From assembly GCA_017435425.1 (NCBI GenBank), contig JAFSFC010000045.1:1-41360 (forward strand): DNA of 41,360 nucleotides, in the 5' to 3' direction. The notes under the pieces are model-generated. The model had not been told where the DNA came from and made no database searches. It saw only the letters and a program-made list of their open reading frames with translations. This DNA comes from Ruminiclostridium sp. (GTDB lineage: Bacteria > Bacillota > Clostridia > Oscillospirales > Oscillospiraceae). Every line of letters begins with the position of its first letter. Within the stretch, counting starts at the first letter, position 1. Both the position numbers and the translations under genes were made by a program. Below, one piece after another: positions 23,445-31,660 of the stretch.

Positions 23445-24740
23445 TCATGCCAAGTCACGGTGGAGGAACGTGACAATCTGGCCGCGGGTGCAGGTCTGAT
23501 CGGGAGAGAAGGTGGTGGCGGAGGTGCCGGTGGTGATTCCTTCCTTCACCGCCCACCCCACAGCCTGGGCGTAAGGAGCGTCGGAGGGGACATCCGTGAA
23601 GGTAGAACCGGAAGCCTTGGGGCTGCCGTCCAGACGCCACAGATAGAGAACTACGTCAGAGCGGGTGCAGCCTGCATTGGGATCGATGGCGGTGTCGGTG
23701 ACGATGCCGTTCTTGTGGGCCCACAGCAAGGGATTGTAGAAGTACTGGTCAGAGGTGATGGCGCTGTTGCTGTAGGGGCTGCTGCCGGAAACCGTACCGG
23801 CATCGGCGGCACGAGCAATAAAGGTGACGATCTGGCCCTGGGTGCAAGTCTGATTGGGCGAGAACTTGGTGGCAGAGGTGCCGTTGGTGATCCCCTTGTC
23901 CACTGCCCACAGGACGGGCTTAGCAAAGTAATCGGAAGTCTTTACGTCGGCAAAGGGATTATAGTTGGCAGGGGTGATCTTCACATAATCAGCACAGTCG
24001 CCGTTGGATTTGACAGCCACCAGATCATATCCGTAGATAGAGCCGCTGGAGAAGATGATTGGGCGCTTTTCCAGAGTGACAGTTTTGCCGGATTTGTCTT
24101 TCAGGACACAATCTTTCAGGAAATCAGAGGGGGCCCGCTCGGTAGAGATCGCAATGGCAGACTTGCGGGATTCATCCGTGTAGGAATCCTGGGCTAAGTA
24201 ATCTCTGGCATCGATGATCAGGCAGCCGCCCGTGACAGTGACAGGCATGGACAAGGGGTTTCCCATGGTGACAGTACCAGCCTTCAGGGTGTCGACATAA
24301 AAGCTTTTGGATGCGTTGACGGTGGGGCCGTTGACCACATCAACACCGCCGCTATAGCCGGTCAGATTCAAAGTGCCGGAGCCGGTCATCGTGCTGGTGG
24401 CCTCGTACCATCCGGTCTGACTGCCTTCGGACAGGGAATACATGGTGTTGGTTCCCTTCACTACGATGGTAACGGGCTTTTGAGCCTCATAAATGCCCAG
24501 AGAGAGGGAGGGATCATTCACGCCATTCAGAGTTAAGGTGTAAGTGGAGGCATTCCAGCTCCAACCCTTGCCATAGGAGTTCTTGCTTAGAGAAGGGACG
24601 TTTTCGTCTTCGAAATATAAGGCGCCATTTTCTCCGATTTCCAGATGGGGGGTCTCGATGATGTATTCTGCGCTTGCCAGGGGCATCATGCTCAATGCCA
24701 TAGCCAGGGCCAGGATCAGGGGAAGCAGTCGCTTTTTCAT
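23445..24740 (-). CDS. Secreted S-layer-homology (SLH) protein with beta-rich N-terminal domain
   Basis: Exported protein of 431 residues. The signal peptide (KKRLLPLILALAMALSMM then LASAE) ends near 24. Residues 25-260 are Ser/Thr/Gly-rich and repetitive (TGSGTLNLTGYSGG), as in beta-helix or carbohydrate-binding domains of clostridial surface proteins; no catalytic motif is seen. Three SLH repeats follow: from FADVKTSDYF, from YFYNPLLWAHKNG and from TFTDVPSDAPYAQA, each ending in a TRxxIVTF-like helix. SLH repeats bind pyruvylated wall polymer. Base composition is clearly more A+T-rich than neighbours. The gene has a strong promoter of its own and interrupts the usual hup-rqcP order. Confidence 0.88.
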   Translation of the reverse strand: MKKRLLPLILALAMALSMMPLASAEYIIETPHLEIGENGALYFEDENVPSLSKNSYGKGWSWNASTYTLTLNGVNDPSLSLGIYEAQKPVTIVVKGTNTMYSLSEGSQTGWYEATSTMTGSGTLNLTGYSGGVDVVNGPTVNASKSFYVDTLKAGTVTMGNPLSMPVTVTGGCLIIDARDYLAQDSYTDESRKSAIAISTERAPSDFLKDCVLKDKSGKTVTLEKRPIIFSSGSIYGYDLVAVKSNGDCADYVKITPANYNPFADVKTSDYFAKPVLWAVDKGITNGTSATKFSPNQTCTQGQIVTFIARAADAGTVSGSSPYSNSAITSDQYFYNPLLWAHKNGIVTDTAIDPNAGCTRSDVVLYLWRLDGSPKASGSTFTDVPSDAPYAQAVGWAVKEGITTGTSATTFSPDQTCTRGQIVTFLHRDLA

Positions 24741-24779
24741 GGGAGAATACTCCTTTCCATATATTAGGATGATATGACC

Positions 24780-24808
24780 ATTGTACAGTGGGGTGTCAAA
24801 TTGGTCAA
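24780..24808 (-). promoter_or_regulatory. Promoter of the SLH protein gene
   Basis: Minus-strand TTGACC, 17 bases, TACAAT. A second possible pair (TTGACA, 17 bases, CATATC) starts 9 bases further downstream. Confidence 0.7.
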
Positions 24809-24832
24809 TGGGTTTTGGTGAGTATGGGTAAA

Positions 24833-24860
24833 AAAACCTCGTGCAGAAGCACGAGGTTTT
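24833..24860 (-). terminator. Terminator of the lepB-rqcP unit
   Basis: A 12-bp stem AAAACCTCGTGC with a 4-base loop; the minus strand continues as a T run. It begins 6 bases after the rqcP stop. Confidence 0.85.
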
Positions 24861-24866
24861 CGTTTC

Positions 24867-25106
24867 TTATATTTCCTTGTACATGAAGACGGCGTTTTCC
24901 TTGCCCTTCATCTCGGTGACGGACAGGACTTCCACCGCCACGGTGCGGGTGCCGAAACGGATCTCCAGCTTGTCCCCCACCTTCACGTCGTAGGAGGCCT
25001 TCACCACCCGGCCGTTGGCCGAGATGCGCTCGTTGTCGCAGGCTTCGTTGGCCACGGTGCGGCGCTTGATGAGGCGGGAAACTTTGAGCCATTTATCCAG
25101 TCGCAT
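24867..25106 (-). CDS. rqcP: S4-domain RNA-binding protein RqcP/HslR type
   Basis: Small protein of 79 residues made of one S4 domain: MRLDKWLKVSRLIKRRTVAN, then ANGRVVKASYDVKVGDKLEI. In Bacillus the homologue (YabO/RqcP) joins RqcH on stalled 50S subunits and helps Ala-tailing of stuck nascent chains. AAAGGAG precedes the ATG. It follows lepB by 18 bases on the same strand, whereas in many Firmicutes it follows mazG or hup. Confidence 0.9.
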   Translation of the reverse strand: MRLDKWLKVSRLIKRRTVANEACDNERISANGRVVKASYDVKVGDKLEIRFGTRTVAVEVLSVTEMKGKENAVFMYKEI

Positions 25107-25124
25107 TGCACGGTCTCCTTTCGG

Positions 25125-25736
25125 TCAGTTGATGGCCCCGATATGCTGGAAGGGGAGGATGATGAAGAGAGCCTTGCCCAGGACGTACCGGGTGTCCACG
25201 GTGCCCAGCTCTGCGTTTCGGCTGTCGGAAGAGGCGTTCCGGTTATCACCCATGACGAAGATGGACCCCTCGGGCACCACCCAGTAGGTCCCCTGCTCGT
25301 TGGCCATGGCGGGGGTGTACATGGGCTCTCCCAGGTAGGGCTCGTCGATGGGCTGGCCGTCCACGTAGACGGTGGAGGTGTTGTAGTCGATCTCCACGGT
25401 CTGGCCGCCGGTGGCGATGACACGCTTGACGATGGGGCCGGTGATGGAGGCGAAGTCCTTGTGGAGGACCACCACGTCACCCTGTTCCGGCTCATAGCCC
25501 ACGCACTGGAGCAGGAGCATATCCCCGTGTTCCAGGGTGGGGACCATGGAGGAGCCGTCTACGCCGATGATGCGGCCGAAGAAGGTGAAGACTACGATGA
25601 GGATGAGCAGGGCCACGGTGAGGGCCTGGAGCCAGCCGTAGCAGTCGGCGGCAAAGCCGGGCTTTTCCTTGGGCTGCTCTGTATCTTCCGGGAGGTTGAC
25701 CTCCTGGATCTCCTCCGGAGAGGTATGTTCAGACAT
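25125..25736 (-). CDS. lepB: Signal peptidase I
   Basis: Membrane serine protease of 203 residues that removes signal peptides from exported proteins. A cytoplasmic acidic N-terminus of about 33 residues leads to one membrane segment (35-56). Catalytic Ser63 is in VDGSSMVPTL, Lys104 in IVKRVIATGG, and box E is VMGDNRNASSDSR. The single membrane span and length are usual for Gram-positives. AAGGAGG precedes the ATG. A consensus promoter lies just upstream, directly after the stop of the YhaN-like gene. Confidence 0.95.
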   Translation of the reverse strand: MSEHTSPEEIQEVNLPEDTEQPKEKPGFAADCYGWLQALTVALLILIVVFTFFGRIIGVDGSSMVPTLEHGDMLLLQCVGYEPEQGDVVVLHKDFASITGPIVKRVIATGGQTVEIDYNTSTVYVDGQPIDEPYLGEPMYTPAMANEQGTYWVVPEGSIFVMGDNRNASSDSRNAELGTVDTRYVLGKALFIILPFQHIGAIN

Positions 25737-25770
25737 AAAAGAACCTCCTTTGGTTCAAAGGGTACCTGAT

Positions 25771-25799
25771 ATTATACCCCGAATCCGCCCCCTTGGCAA
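25771..25799 (-). promoter_or_regulatory. Promoter of lepB-rqcP
   Basis: Minus-strand TTGCCA, 17 bases, TATAAT. The -35 begins within 5 bases of the upstream stop codon. Confidence 0.75.
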
Positions 25800-25802
25800 C
25801 CA

Positions 25803-27641
25803 TTACTTGCGCAGCATCCGGCCTTCCCGGCTCTGGCAGGTGAAGAGGAGGATCTGGCGGGTCTGGGCCAGCTCCTGGATGACCTCCAGGGCCAGGGCCA
25901 GACGACGGTCGTCAAAGGTCAAAAAGGCGTCGTCCAGGATCAGGGGGCAGGCGTCAGGCCGGGGCAGGAGCAGATCGGCCAGGGCCAGGCGGAGGGCCAG
26001 GTAGAGCTGGTCGGCGGTACCCTGGCTGAGATAGGCCAGGGGGCGGTCGGCCAGACTGTCTCCCTCCCGGACGGTCACCTCCAGGTTCCGGGTCAGGGAG
26101 ACCTGGGTGTACTGACCGTCGGTCAGGCGGGAGAAGTATTCCCCGGCCAGCTGACTCAGCTGGGGAGACAGGCGGGACTGAAGCTGGGCGTCGGCCTCCT
26201 GAAGGGCCTCCAGAGCCACTTCCAGGGCAGCCAGGTCCTCTTCCATGGTGTTGTGTTCCTCCTGAAGCTGGTCCAGGCGGGCGTCCACCCACAGGGGGTC
26301 GCCCAGGGCAGAGAGCTGCCCCTGGACCCGTGCCATCTCCTGGCGGAGGGCCTGGAGGTCGGCCTCACAGGCCTGGGCCTGGGGGGAGAGGAGGGGCCCG
26401 CCCTGGAGACTCAGGGCATCCAGCAGCTGGCGGGCGTGATCCCGCTGGCGGTAGGCGTCATCCAGGCTTCGCTGACGAGCGGAATCCTGCTGATAGAAGG
26501 TGTCGATCTGCTCCTGGAGCTTCCGGATGGCCCGTTTGGCCCGCAGGTCGGAAAGTCCCTTCAGAAGAAGGAAGAAGATCACCAGCACCCACAGGCCGGC
26601 CACGATGGCGGCCAGGAAGAGGAAGGGGATCATGGGCACGCTCAGGGGCAGGTCCGGGAAGAGGGGTTCAATGTACCGGGGAATGGCGTAGAGCGCCGCA
26701 GAGACCAAAGTCAGCAGAACGGCCAGGAGGGTGAAGCCGGTCATGAGCCGTTTCCGGCTGCGGACGGTGGCCCGGATGTCCTCAGCCTCCTCCTGCCACT
26801 CCTCGGGGTCGTCGGTGAGGTGGTCCAGTTCTCCTTCCAGGGCCTGGATGCGGCTCTGGGCGGAATCCAGAGCGGCCTGGGCCTCTTCCTGCCGCTGGCG
26901 GGTCTGGTCTGCCCGGGCCTGGGCGGACTGGGAGCGGTCGGCCGCCCACTGGGCGGCCTCTGCCTCCAGCTGCTGGGCGTCCTGGGTGAGGCGGTCCAGC
27001 TCCTGGCGGAGGTCAAAGGTCTCACGCTGGGTGGCCTGGAGGTCGGCCATCTCCTCTTCCATCTGGGGAAGAAGGCCGGCTTTGTGGAAGCGGCGCTTTC
27101 TCTGCCAGGCCCGGAGGGTGCCGTCGGCCTCGGACCAGGAGGTGTCCTCCTGGCCGGAGGAGACCAGAGCGGCGATGCGCTTTTCCAACTCCTGGTCGTG
27201 GCTCACGGCCAGATTGGTCTGGCGGAGGTAGACCGAGCGGTCGAAGACCTCCCGGCTGATGCCGGTGAGGGTCTGGCCCAGGTTCTCCCCGGTGAGACCG
27301 GGGACGGGCTGGCCGGTGGCCTGGTATGTGGCGGAGAAGTCCCCCATGGGGATACCTCCGGCAGAGGTCCGGCGGATCTCTAAAATCTCTCCCTGGTGCT
27401 CACACAGGAGGAGGCCCTCCATGGGCTTGCCGTTCCAGGGGCGGTAGCGGTTCTTGTCGGCGGGAAGGCCCTTCCTGTCCCGCTGGCGGGTGTCCAGACC
27501 GTAGAGCATGGTGCGGAGAAAGGCGCACCAGGTGGACTTTCCTTTGCCGTTGGGCAGGGTGATGAGGGTGAGACCCGGGTCGAAGGTCAGGGTCTCGTTG
27601 TCCAGACAGCCAAAGGTGGCGGTGAGCTGCAGCAGTTTCAT
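25803..27641 (-). CDS. YhaN/SbcC-like ATPase with a membrane hairpin in the coiled coil
   Basis: SMC/Rad50-type ATPase of 612 residues, partner of the adjacent phosphoesterase. Walker A is PNGKGKST (30-37). A coiled coil of about 190-295 is interrupted by two hydrophobic segments (301-320 and 337-360), then resumes to about 500. The signature LSQGTADQ (538-545) and Walker B LILDDAF (567-573) complete the ATPase head. Rad50 relatives open DNA ends for SbcD nucleases; the membrane hairpin suggests tethering of this complex. At 612 residues it is shorter than YhaN of Bacillus. The ATG at 27641 overlaps the phosphoesterase stop in ATGA and GGAGG precedes it. Confidence 0.85.
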   Translation of the reverse strand: MKLLQLTATFGCLDNETLTFDPGLTLITLPNGKGKSTWCAFLRTMLYGLDTRQRDRKGLPADKNRYRPWNGKPMEGLLLCEHQGEILEIRRTSAGGIPMGDFSATYQATGQPVPGLTGENLGQTLTGISREVFDRSVYLRQTNLAVSHDQELEKRIAALVSSGQEDTSWSEADGTLRAWQRKRRFHKAGLLPQMEEEMADLQATQRETFDLRQELDRLTQDAQQLEAEAAQWAADRSQSAQARADQTRQRQEEAQAALDSAQSRIQALEGELDHLTDDPEEWQEEAEDIRATVRSRKRLMTGFTLLAVLLTLVSAALYAIPRYIEPLFPDLPLSVPMIPFLFLAAIVAGLWVLVIFFLLLKGLSDLRAKRAIRKLQEQIDTFYQQDSARQRSLDDAYRQRDHARQLLDALSLQGGPLLSPQAQACEADLQALRQEMARVQGQLSALGDPLWVDARLDQLQEEHNTMEEDLAALEVALEALQEADAQLQSRLSPQLSQLAGEYFSRLTDGQYTQVSLTRNLEVTVREGDSLADRPLAYLSQGTADQLYLALRLALADLLLPRPDACPLILDDAFLTFDDRRLALALEVIQELAQTRQILLFTCQSREGRMLRK

Positions 27642-28729
27642 TTGGGTTCCTCCCTTCCTTCCAGGGCGGCCAGACCGAAGCGGACCGCCCGCTCCAGGAA
27701 GGGCCGTTCTTCGGGGGATGCCTCTGCGATCTTCCCGGCCATGGTCCGCAGGAAGAGACCGGTGAGGGTATCCTCCTCCTTTCGGGCCCACAGGGCCTGG
27801 GGGAGGAAGGTCTCGTCCTTGAGGGTCACGTGGTAGGCCTGGGGAGCGGCCAGGGCGGTGAGGGCGGCCAGATCCAGGTCCTCCTGCCGCTCACCGGTCA
27901 GGTAGATGCGCAGGATGTCCCGGGGGTCTGCCTGAGCCAGGTAGTTTCGGAGGGCCTGGTGGGGGGCCTGGCCGGTGATATCCAGGCGCTCTTCCCGGTA
28001 CCGGCGGTGGGCCAGGGGGAGAAAGTCCAGCTCACACCGAAGCTCATCCACCCGACCCAGGTAAATGCCCTTTTCCCCGGCCTCGTCAAAGCCTCTGCCC
28101 TCGGGGCAGCCCGGCCAGGCGTAGTAAGTAGAGCCGGTCATGCGGACGCCGCTGGCGGTGTGGTGGTGGCCCAGGGCCAGGTAGTCCAGGCAGCAGCGGT
28201 AGATCTCCTCCTGGCTGATGGGGCCGTAGCGGCTGAAGGGGGTGGAGGTGTCCCCGTGGAAGCAGCCGAAGGTCACCAGACCCTCGTCCCTTGCCTGGAA
28301 GTCCAGGAGGGGGCTGTCCATCCGGTGGGGGGACAGGAAGGCGCTGCCGTAGACCACCGCCCCCAGGTGGGGGAGCTCCACCCGCTCCGGATAGGGAGAG
28401 GAGAAGATGTGGACATGGCTGGGCCAGGTGAGGCGGGCGTAGGGAGAGGACGCCGTGTAGGGGTCGTGGTTGCCCGGGGAGATGAAGACCTGGGCCTCCA
28501 CCTCCTCCAGGGTGCTCTGGAGAAGCTCCAGGGTCTCGGGACGGACCCGCTGGCTGTCAAAGAGGTCGCCGGCCAGGAAGATGAGCTGGGCCTGGGTCTC
28601 TTTGGCGGTTTCGGCCAGACGGGTCAGGAGCTGGCGCTGCTCCTGCCGCCGTTCCGCTGCCTGATCGGGGGACAGGGCACGGAAGGGGGAGTCCAGATGG
28701 AAGTCTGCGCCATGGAGAAACGTGATCAT
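27638..28729 (-). CDS. YhaO/SbcD-like DNA repair metallophosphoesterase
   Basis: Calcineurin-fold nuclease subunit of 363 residues. Metal-site motifs appear in order: HGADFHLDSP (6-15), AGDLFDS, SPGNHDPY, then FGCFHGD and LALGHHHTA. This matches the Mre11/SbcD/YhaO family, which cuts DNA with the help of an ATPase partner. It overlaps that partner's start by 4 bases. GAAAGGAGG precedes the ATG. It lies 19 bases after ymdB and may share a message with it. Confidence 0.9.
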   Translation of the reverse strand: MITFLHGADFHLDSPFRALSPDQAAERRQEQRQLLTRLAETAKETQAQLIFLAGDLFDSQRVRPETLELLQSTLEEVEAQVFISPGNHDPYTASSPYARLTWPSHVHIFSSPYPERVELPHLGAVVYGSAFLSPHRMDSPLLDFQARDEGLVTFGCFHGDTSTPFSRYGPISQEEIYRCCLDYLALGHHHTASGVRMTGSTYYAWPGCPEGRGFDEAGEKGIYLGRVDELRCELDFLPLAHRRYREERLDITGQAPHQALRNYLAQADPRDILRIYLTGERQEDLDLAALTALAAPQAYHVTLKDETFLPQALWARKEEDTLTGLFLRTMAGKIAEASPEERPFLERAVRFGLAALEGREEPK

Positions 28730-28748
28730 AGAAACCTCCTTTCGGGGG

Positions 28749-29534
28749 TCATTCCGCCACGTCGCAGCGGGTCACGCTGACACAGCGGCGGGTGTCGGTG
28801 TCGATGGTAAAGAGGACGGCGTTGAGCTTGCCGGGGCCCTTGGCGGCCTCGTACTTCCGGGGGAGCTGCCCCAGGAACCGGGCGATGGAGTTCTCCGGCA
28901 CCACCCCCAGAATGGACTGGGCAGGGCCGGTCATGCCCAGGTCGGTGATAAAGCCGGTGCCCTTGGGGAGGACCTGGCCGTCGGCGGTGGGCACATGGGT
29001 GTGGGTCCCCCACACGGCCTGGACCCGTCCGTCCAGATACCAGCCCATAGCCCCCTTCTCGCTGGTGGCCTCGGCGTGGAAGTCCACCAGGATCACATCG
29101 GCCTGGGCCAGTTGGTCCTTCAGGAGTTGGTCGGCCAGGGTGAAGGGGGAGGACAGGTGGCAGTCCAGCTCAAACCGGCCCATGAGGTTCAGGACCCCGA
29201 TCCGCAGGCCCTGGGGGCCGTCGTAGAGGCCAAAACCCCGGCCGGGGAGGTTGGGGGCGTAGTTGGCGGGCCGGAGGATGTAGGGGTTGTCCTCCAGGTA
29301 GTCGGTGATCTGGAGCTTGCCCCAGGTGTGGTTGCCCAGGGTGATGACGTCGGCGCCGGCGTCGAAGATCTCCTCGGCGTGGCGGGGGAGCAGGCCGATG
29401 CCGGCGGCATTCTCCCCGTTGACCACGGTGAAGTGGACGTTGTGCTTCTTTTTCAGGGAACGCAGGTGGCGGTGGAGGCAGTCCAGCCCCACTTCGGAGG
29501 CCACGTCACCTACGGCAAGAACATTCAGTAACAT
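28749..29534 (-). CDS. ymdB: YmdB-family metallophosphoesterase
   Basis: Cytoplasmic phosphoesterase of 261 residues from the TIGR00282 family; the Bacillus enzyme hydrolyses 2',3'-cyclic nucleotides and affects biofilm and motility choices. Motifs are VGDVASEVG (8-16), NGENAAG, LGNHTWG, VDFHAEATSEK and WGTHTHVPTAD. Length is typical. In many Firmicutes it follows rny directly; here the multi-hairpin repeat separates the two, and ymdB has its own likely -10 element TATAAT at 29566-29571. Confidence 0.93.
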   Translation of the reverse strand: MLLNVLAVGDVASEVGLDCLHRHLRSLKKKHNVHFTVVNGENAAGIGLLPRHAEEIFDAGADVITLGNHTWGKLQITDYLEDNPYILRPANYAPNLPGRGFGLYDGPQGLRIGVLNLMGRFELDCHLSSPFTLADQLLKDQLAQADVILVDFHAEATSEKGAMGWYLDGRVQAVWGTHTHVPTADGQVLPKGTGFITDLGMTGPAQSILGVVPENSIARFLGQLPRKYEAAKGPGKLNAVLFTIDTDTRRCVSVTRCDVAE

Positions 29535-29630
29535 AGGATATCCCTCCCGGGAATAGGATGTTTCTATTATATTCGATTTTGTAGGAGACGGAAAGGGAAA
29601 CCCGAATCATTTACAAAAAATTTGAAAAAG
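29535..29630 (-). promoter_or_regulatory. Leader and weak promoter of ymdB
   Basis: Minus-strand TATAAT at 29566-29571 has only a poor -35 (TTTCCG, 17 bases away). GGGAGGG lies 7 bases before the ATG. No other feature is seen in this part of the gap. Confidence 0.4.
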
Positions 29631-29822
29631 AGTGTGCTGCAAAATGATTTGCAACACACTCAAAACATTTGGATCGTCCCACAGGGACACAACAACTGCC
29701 CAACGGGGCAATTTCACTCGGCCGAAGGCCGAATATCACACGCTGCAAGCGTATTTCACTGAGCCGGAGGCTCAATATCACAGGGGCTGTCGCAGATTGC
29801 AACAGCCCCTGTTTGTGCTCTT
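29631..29822 (+). repeat. Multi-hairpin intergenic repeat, copy 2
   Basis: Same order and orientation as 3842-4029: hairpins at 29631-29660 (ATGA loop), 29676-29688, 29697-29710, 29718-29732, 29740-29752, 29760-29774 and 29781-29811. Central spacers read ATTTCAC or ATATCAC. Between copies the first stem changes on both arms while pairing is kept, and the fourth stem changes from TCGGTC to TCGGCC. It sits after the stop of rny. The minus-strand end is followed by CTCTTTTTC. Confidence 0.9.
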
Positions 29823-29829
29823 TTGGGTT

Positions 29830-31377
29830 TTACTTGGCGTATTCCACGATCTTGACTTCCCGCAGCAGATGCACTTTGATCTGGCCGGGGTACTCCAGCT
29901 CGTTTTCGATACGCTTTGCGATATCCCGGGCCAGCAGGATCATTTCGTCCTCGCTGACCACCTCGGGCTTGACGATGATGCGGACCTCGCGGCCGGCCTG
30001 GATGGCATAGGACTTATCCACACCACGGAAGGAGGAGGTGACTTCCTCCAGCTTTTCCAGTCTCTTGATGTAGTTTTCCAGGTTCTCGCGTCGGGCGCCG
30101 GGTCGGGCGGCGGAGATGGCATCGGCGGCCTGGACCAGGCAGGCGATGACGGTCTGGGGTTCTACGTCGTTGTGGTGGGCGTGGATGGCATGGACCACGT
30201 CCTTGCTCTCCTTGTACTTCCGGGCCAGCTCCACGCCGATGGTGACGTGGGAGCCTTCCACCTCGTGGTCCACAGCCTTGCCCAGGTCGTGGAGGAGACC
30301 GGCCCGCTTGGCGGTGGCCACGTCCTCGCCGATCTCGGCAGCCATGAGGCCGGCCAGCTGGGCCACCTCGATGGAGTGGTTGTAGACGTTCTGTCCGTAA
30401 CTGGTGCGGTACTTCATGCGGCCGATGAGCTTGATGAGCTCGGGGTGCAGGCCCATGACGTTGGTCTCCAGCACAGCGCGCTCGCCTTCTGCCTTGATGG
30501 TGGCGTCCACCTCACGCTTGGCGATCTCCACCATTTCCTCAATGCGGGCGGGGTGGATGCGGCCGTCCAGAATGAGCTTCTCCAGAGCCAGCCGGGCAAT
30601 TTCACGGCGGACGGGGTCAAAGCAGGAGACGGTGATGGCTTCGGGGGTATCGTCGATGATGAGATCGACGCCGGTGAGGGTCTCCAGGGTGCGGATGTTG
30701 CGGCCCTCACGGCCAATGATACGGCCCTTCATCTCATCGTTGGGCAGGGGCACCACGGAAACAGTGGCCTCGGCCACGTGGTCGGCGGCGCAGCGCTGGA
30801 TGGCCAGGCCAACGATCTCCTTGGCCTTCATGTCGGCCTCTTCCTTGAAGCGGGCTTCGATCTCCTTGATCTTCATGGCCGCCTCGTGGGTGACTTCGGT
30901 TTCCAGCTTGGCGATCAGGTAGGCCTTGGCCTCCTCTGCGGTGTAGCCGGAAATTCGTTCCAGTGTCTCCATCTGTTCTGCCTGGAGCTTGGCCACCTTG
31001 GCTCTGGATTCCTCCAGGTTTGCCAGGCGGGCGTTGTAGGATTCCTCCTTACGCTCCACGTTCTCCAGCTTGCGTTCCAGAGTTTCCTCCTTCTGCTGGA
31101 GACGGCGTTCCTGCTCCTGCTGTTCGGAGCGTCGTTCTTTGACTTCGCGTTCAAAGTTGGTTCGTTCAGCAAGGATCTCTTCCTTGGCCTCGACCAGGGC
31201 TTCCCGCTTTTTGCTTTCAGCGCCTTTGATGGCCTCGTTGATGATCCGCTTGGCCTCCTCCTCAGCGCTTATGATTTCTTTTTCCGCAACCTTCTTGCGG
31301 TAGAGCACGCCCGAGGGGATACCTATCACAAGCGCGACCACGAATGCGATCACGCCGGTCAGGATATAGGGCAGCAT
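29830..31377 (-). CDS. rny: Ribonuclease Y
   Basis: Membrane-anchored endoribonuclease of 515 residues that starts bulk mRNA decay. The N-terminal anchor covers about 3-25. A long coiled coil (about 30-190) is followed by a KH domain with [17 protein letters not shown], and an HD domain with [11 protein letters not shown] and [12 protein letters not shown]. The length is close to the Bacillus enzyme. The ATG at 31377 is preferred because the anchor follows immediately and GGAGG lies upstream, though 14 bases away; an in-frame start 13 codons upstream is possible. The gene has a leader of about 150 bases. Confidence 0.95.
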   Translation of the reverse strand: MLPYILTGVIAFVVALVIGIPSGVLYRKKVAEKEIISAEEEAKRIINEAIKGAESKKREALVEAKEEILAERTNFEREVKERRSEQQEQERRLQQKEETLERKLENVERKEESYNARLANLEESRAKVAKLQAEQMETLERISGYTAEEAKAYLIAKLETEVTHEAAMKIKEIEARFKEEADMKAKEIVGLAIQRCAADHVAEATVSVVPLPNDEMKGRIIGREGRNIRTLETLTGVDLIIDDTPEAITVSCFDPVRREIARLALEKLILDGRIHPARIEEMVEIAKREVDATIKAEGERAVLETNVMGLHPELIKLIGRMKYRTSYGQNVYNHSIEVAQLAGLMAAEIGEDVATAKRAGLLHDLGKAVDHEVEGSHVTIGVELARKYKESKDVVHAIHAHHNDVEPQTVIACLVQAADAISAARPGARRENLENYIKRLEKLEEVTSSFRGVDKSYAIQAGREVRIIVKPEVVSEDEMILLARDIAKRIENELEYPGQIKVHLLREVKIVEYAK

Positions 31378-31660
31378 AGTGTCGGGACACACCTCCATTT
31401 CTGTAAAATTTCGCATAAAATCGCGGGCACTTTACGCCGGGAAGACCCCAGGCGGTCCCGCAGAAAGCGGACAGGCGACCCCGGTGCCCTCCGCGAGTGA
31501 GGGCTGTCAACCTGTCTGCATATTTATACTGATTTTATTTTAATAGGCAATCGTCTGTCTGTCAAGAATATTCGTGTGGGGAAGCGAAAATCTTCCTGTC
31601 GGATACACAGGAAGGACCGGTCCGCCATAGGATGGGGAAAGGAAAAAGGAGGTATGTACC
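31378..31660. other. 283-base gap: rny leader and divergent upstream region
   Basis: On the minus strand the rny leader holds several G+C-rich short hairpins, including GCCCTC-N7-GAGGGC. On the plus strand a hairpin with stem CTTCCTGT lies before the ferritin-like gene. No gene is seen. A promoter for the plus-strand gene was not identified with confidence. Confidence 0.5.
31537..31565 (-). promoter_or_regulatory. Promoter of rny
   Basis: Minus-strand TTGACA, 17 bases, TAAAAT. Confidence 0.75.

Noticed and set aside
29611..29802. Short minus-strand frame sharing a peptide with one at 3698-4018
   Set aside because: The shared peptide (LSEIRxQRVxFGLRPSEIAP) comes from translating the multi-hairpin repeat; neither frame has a ribosome binding site and changes follow stem pairing, not codons.
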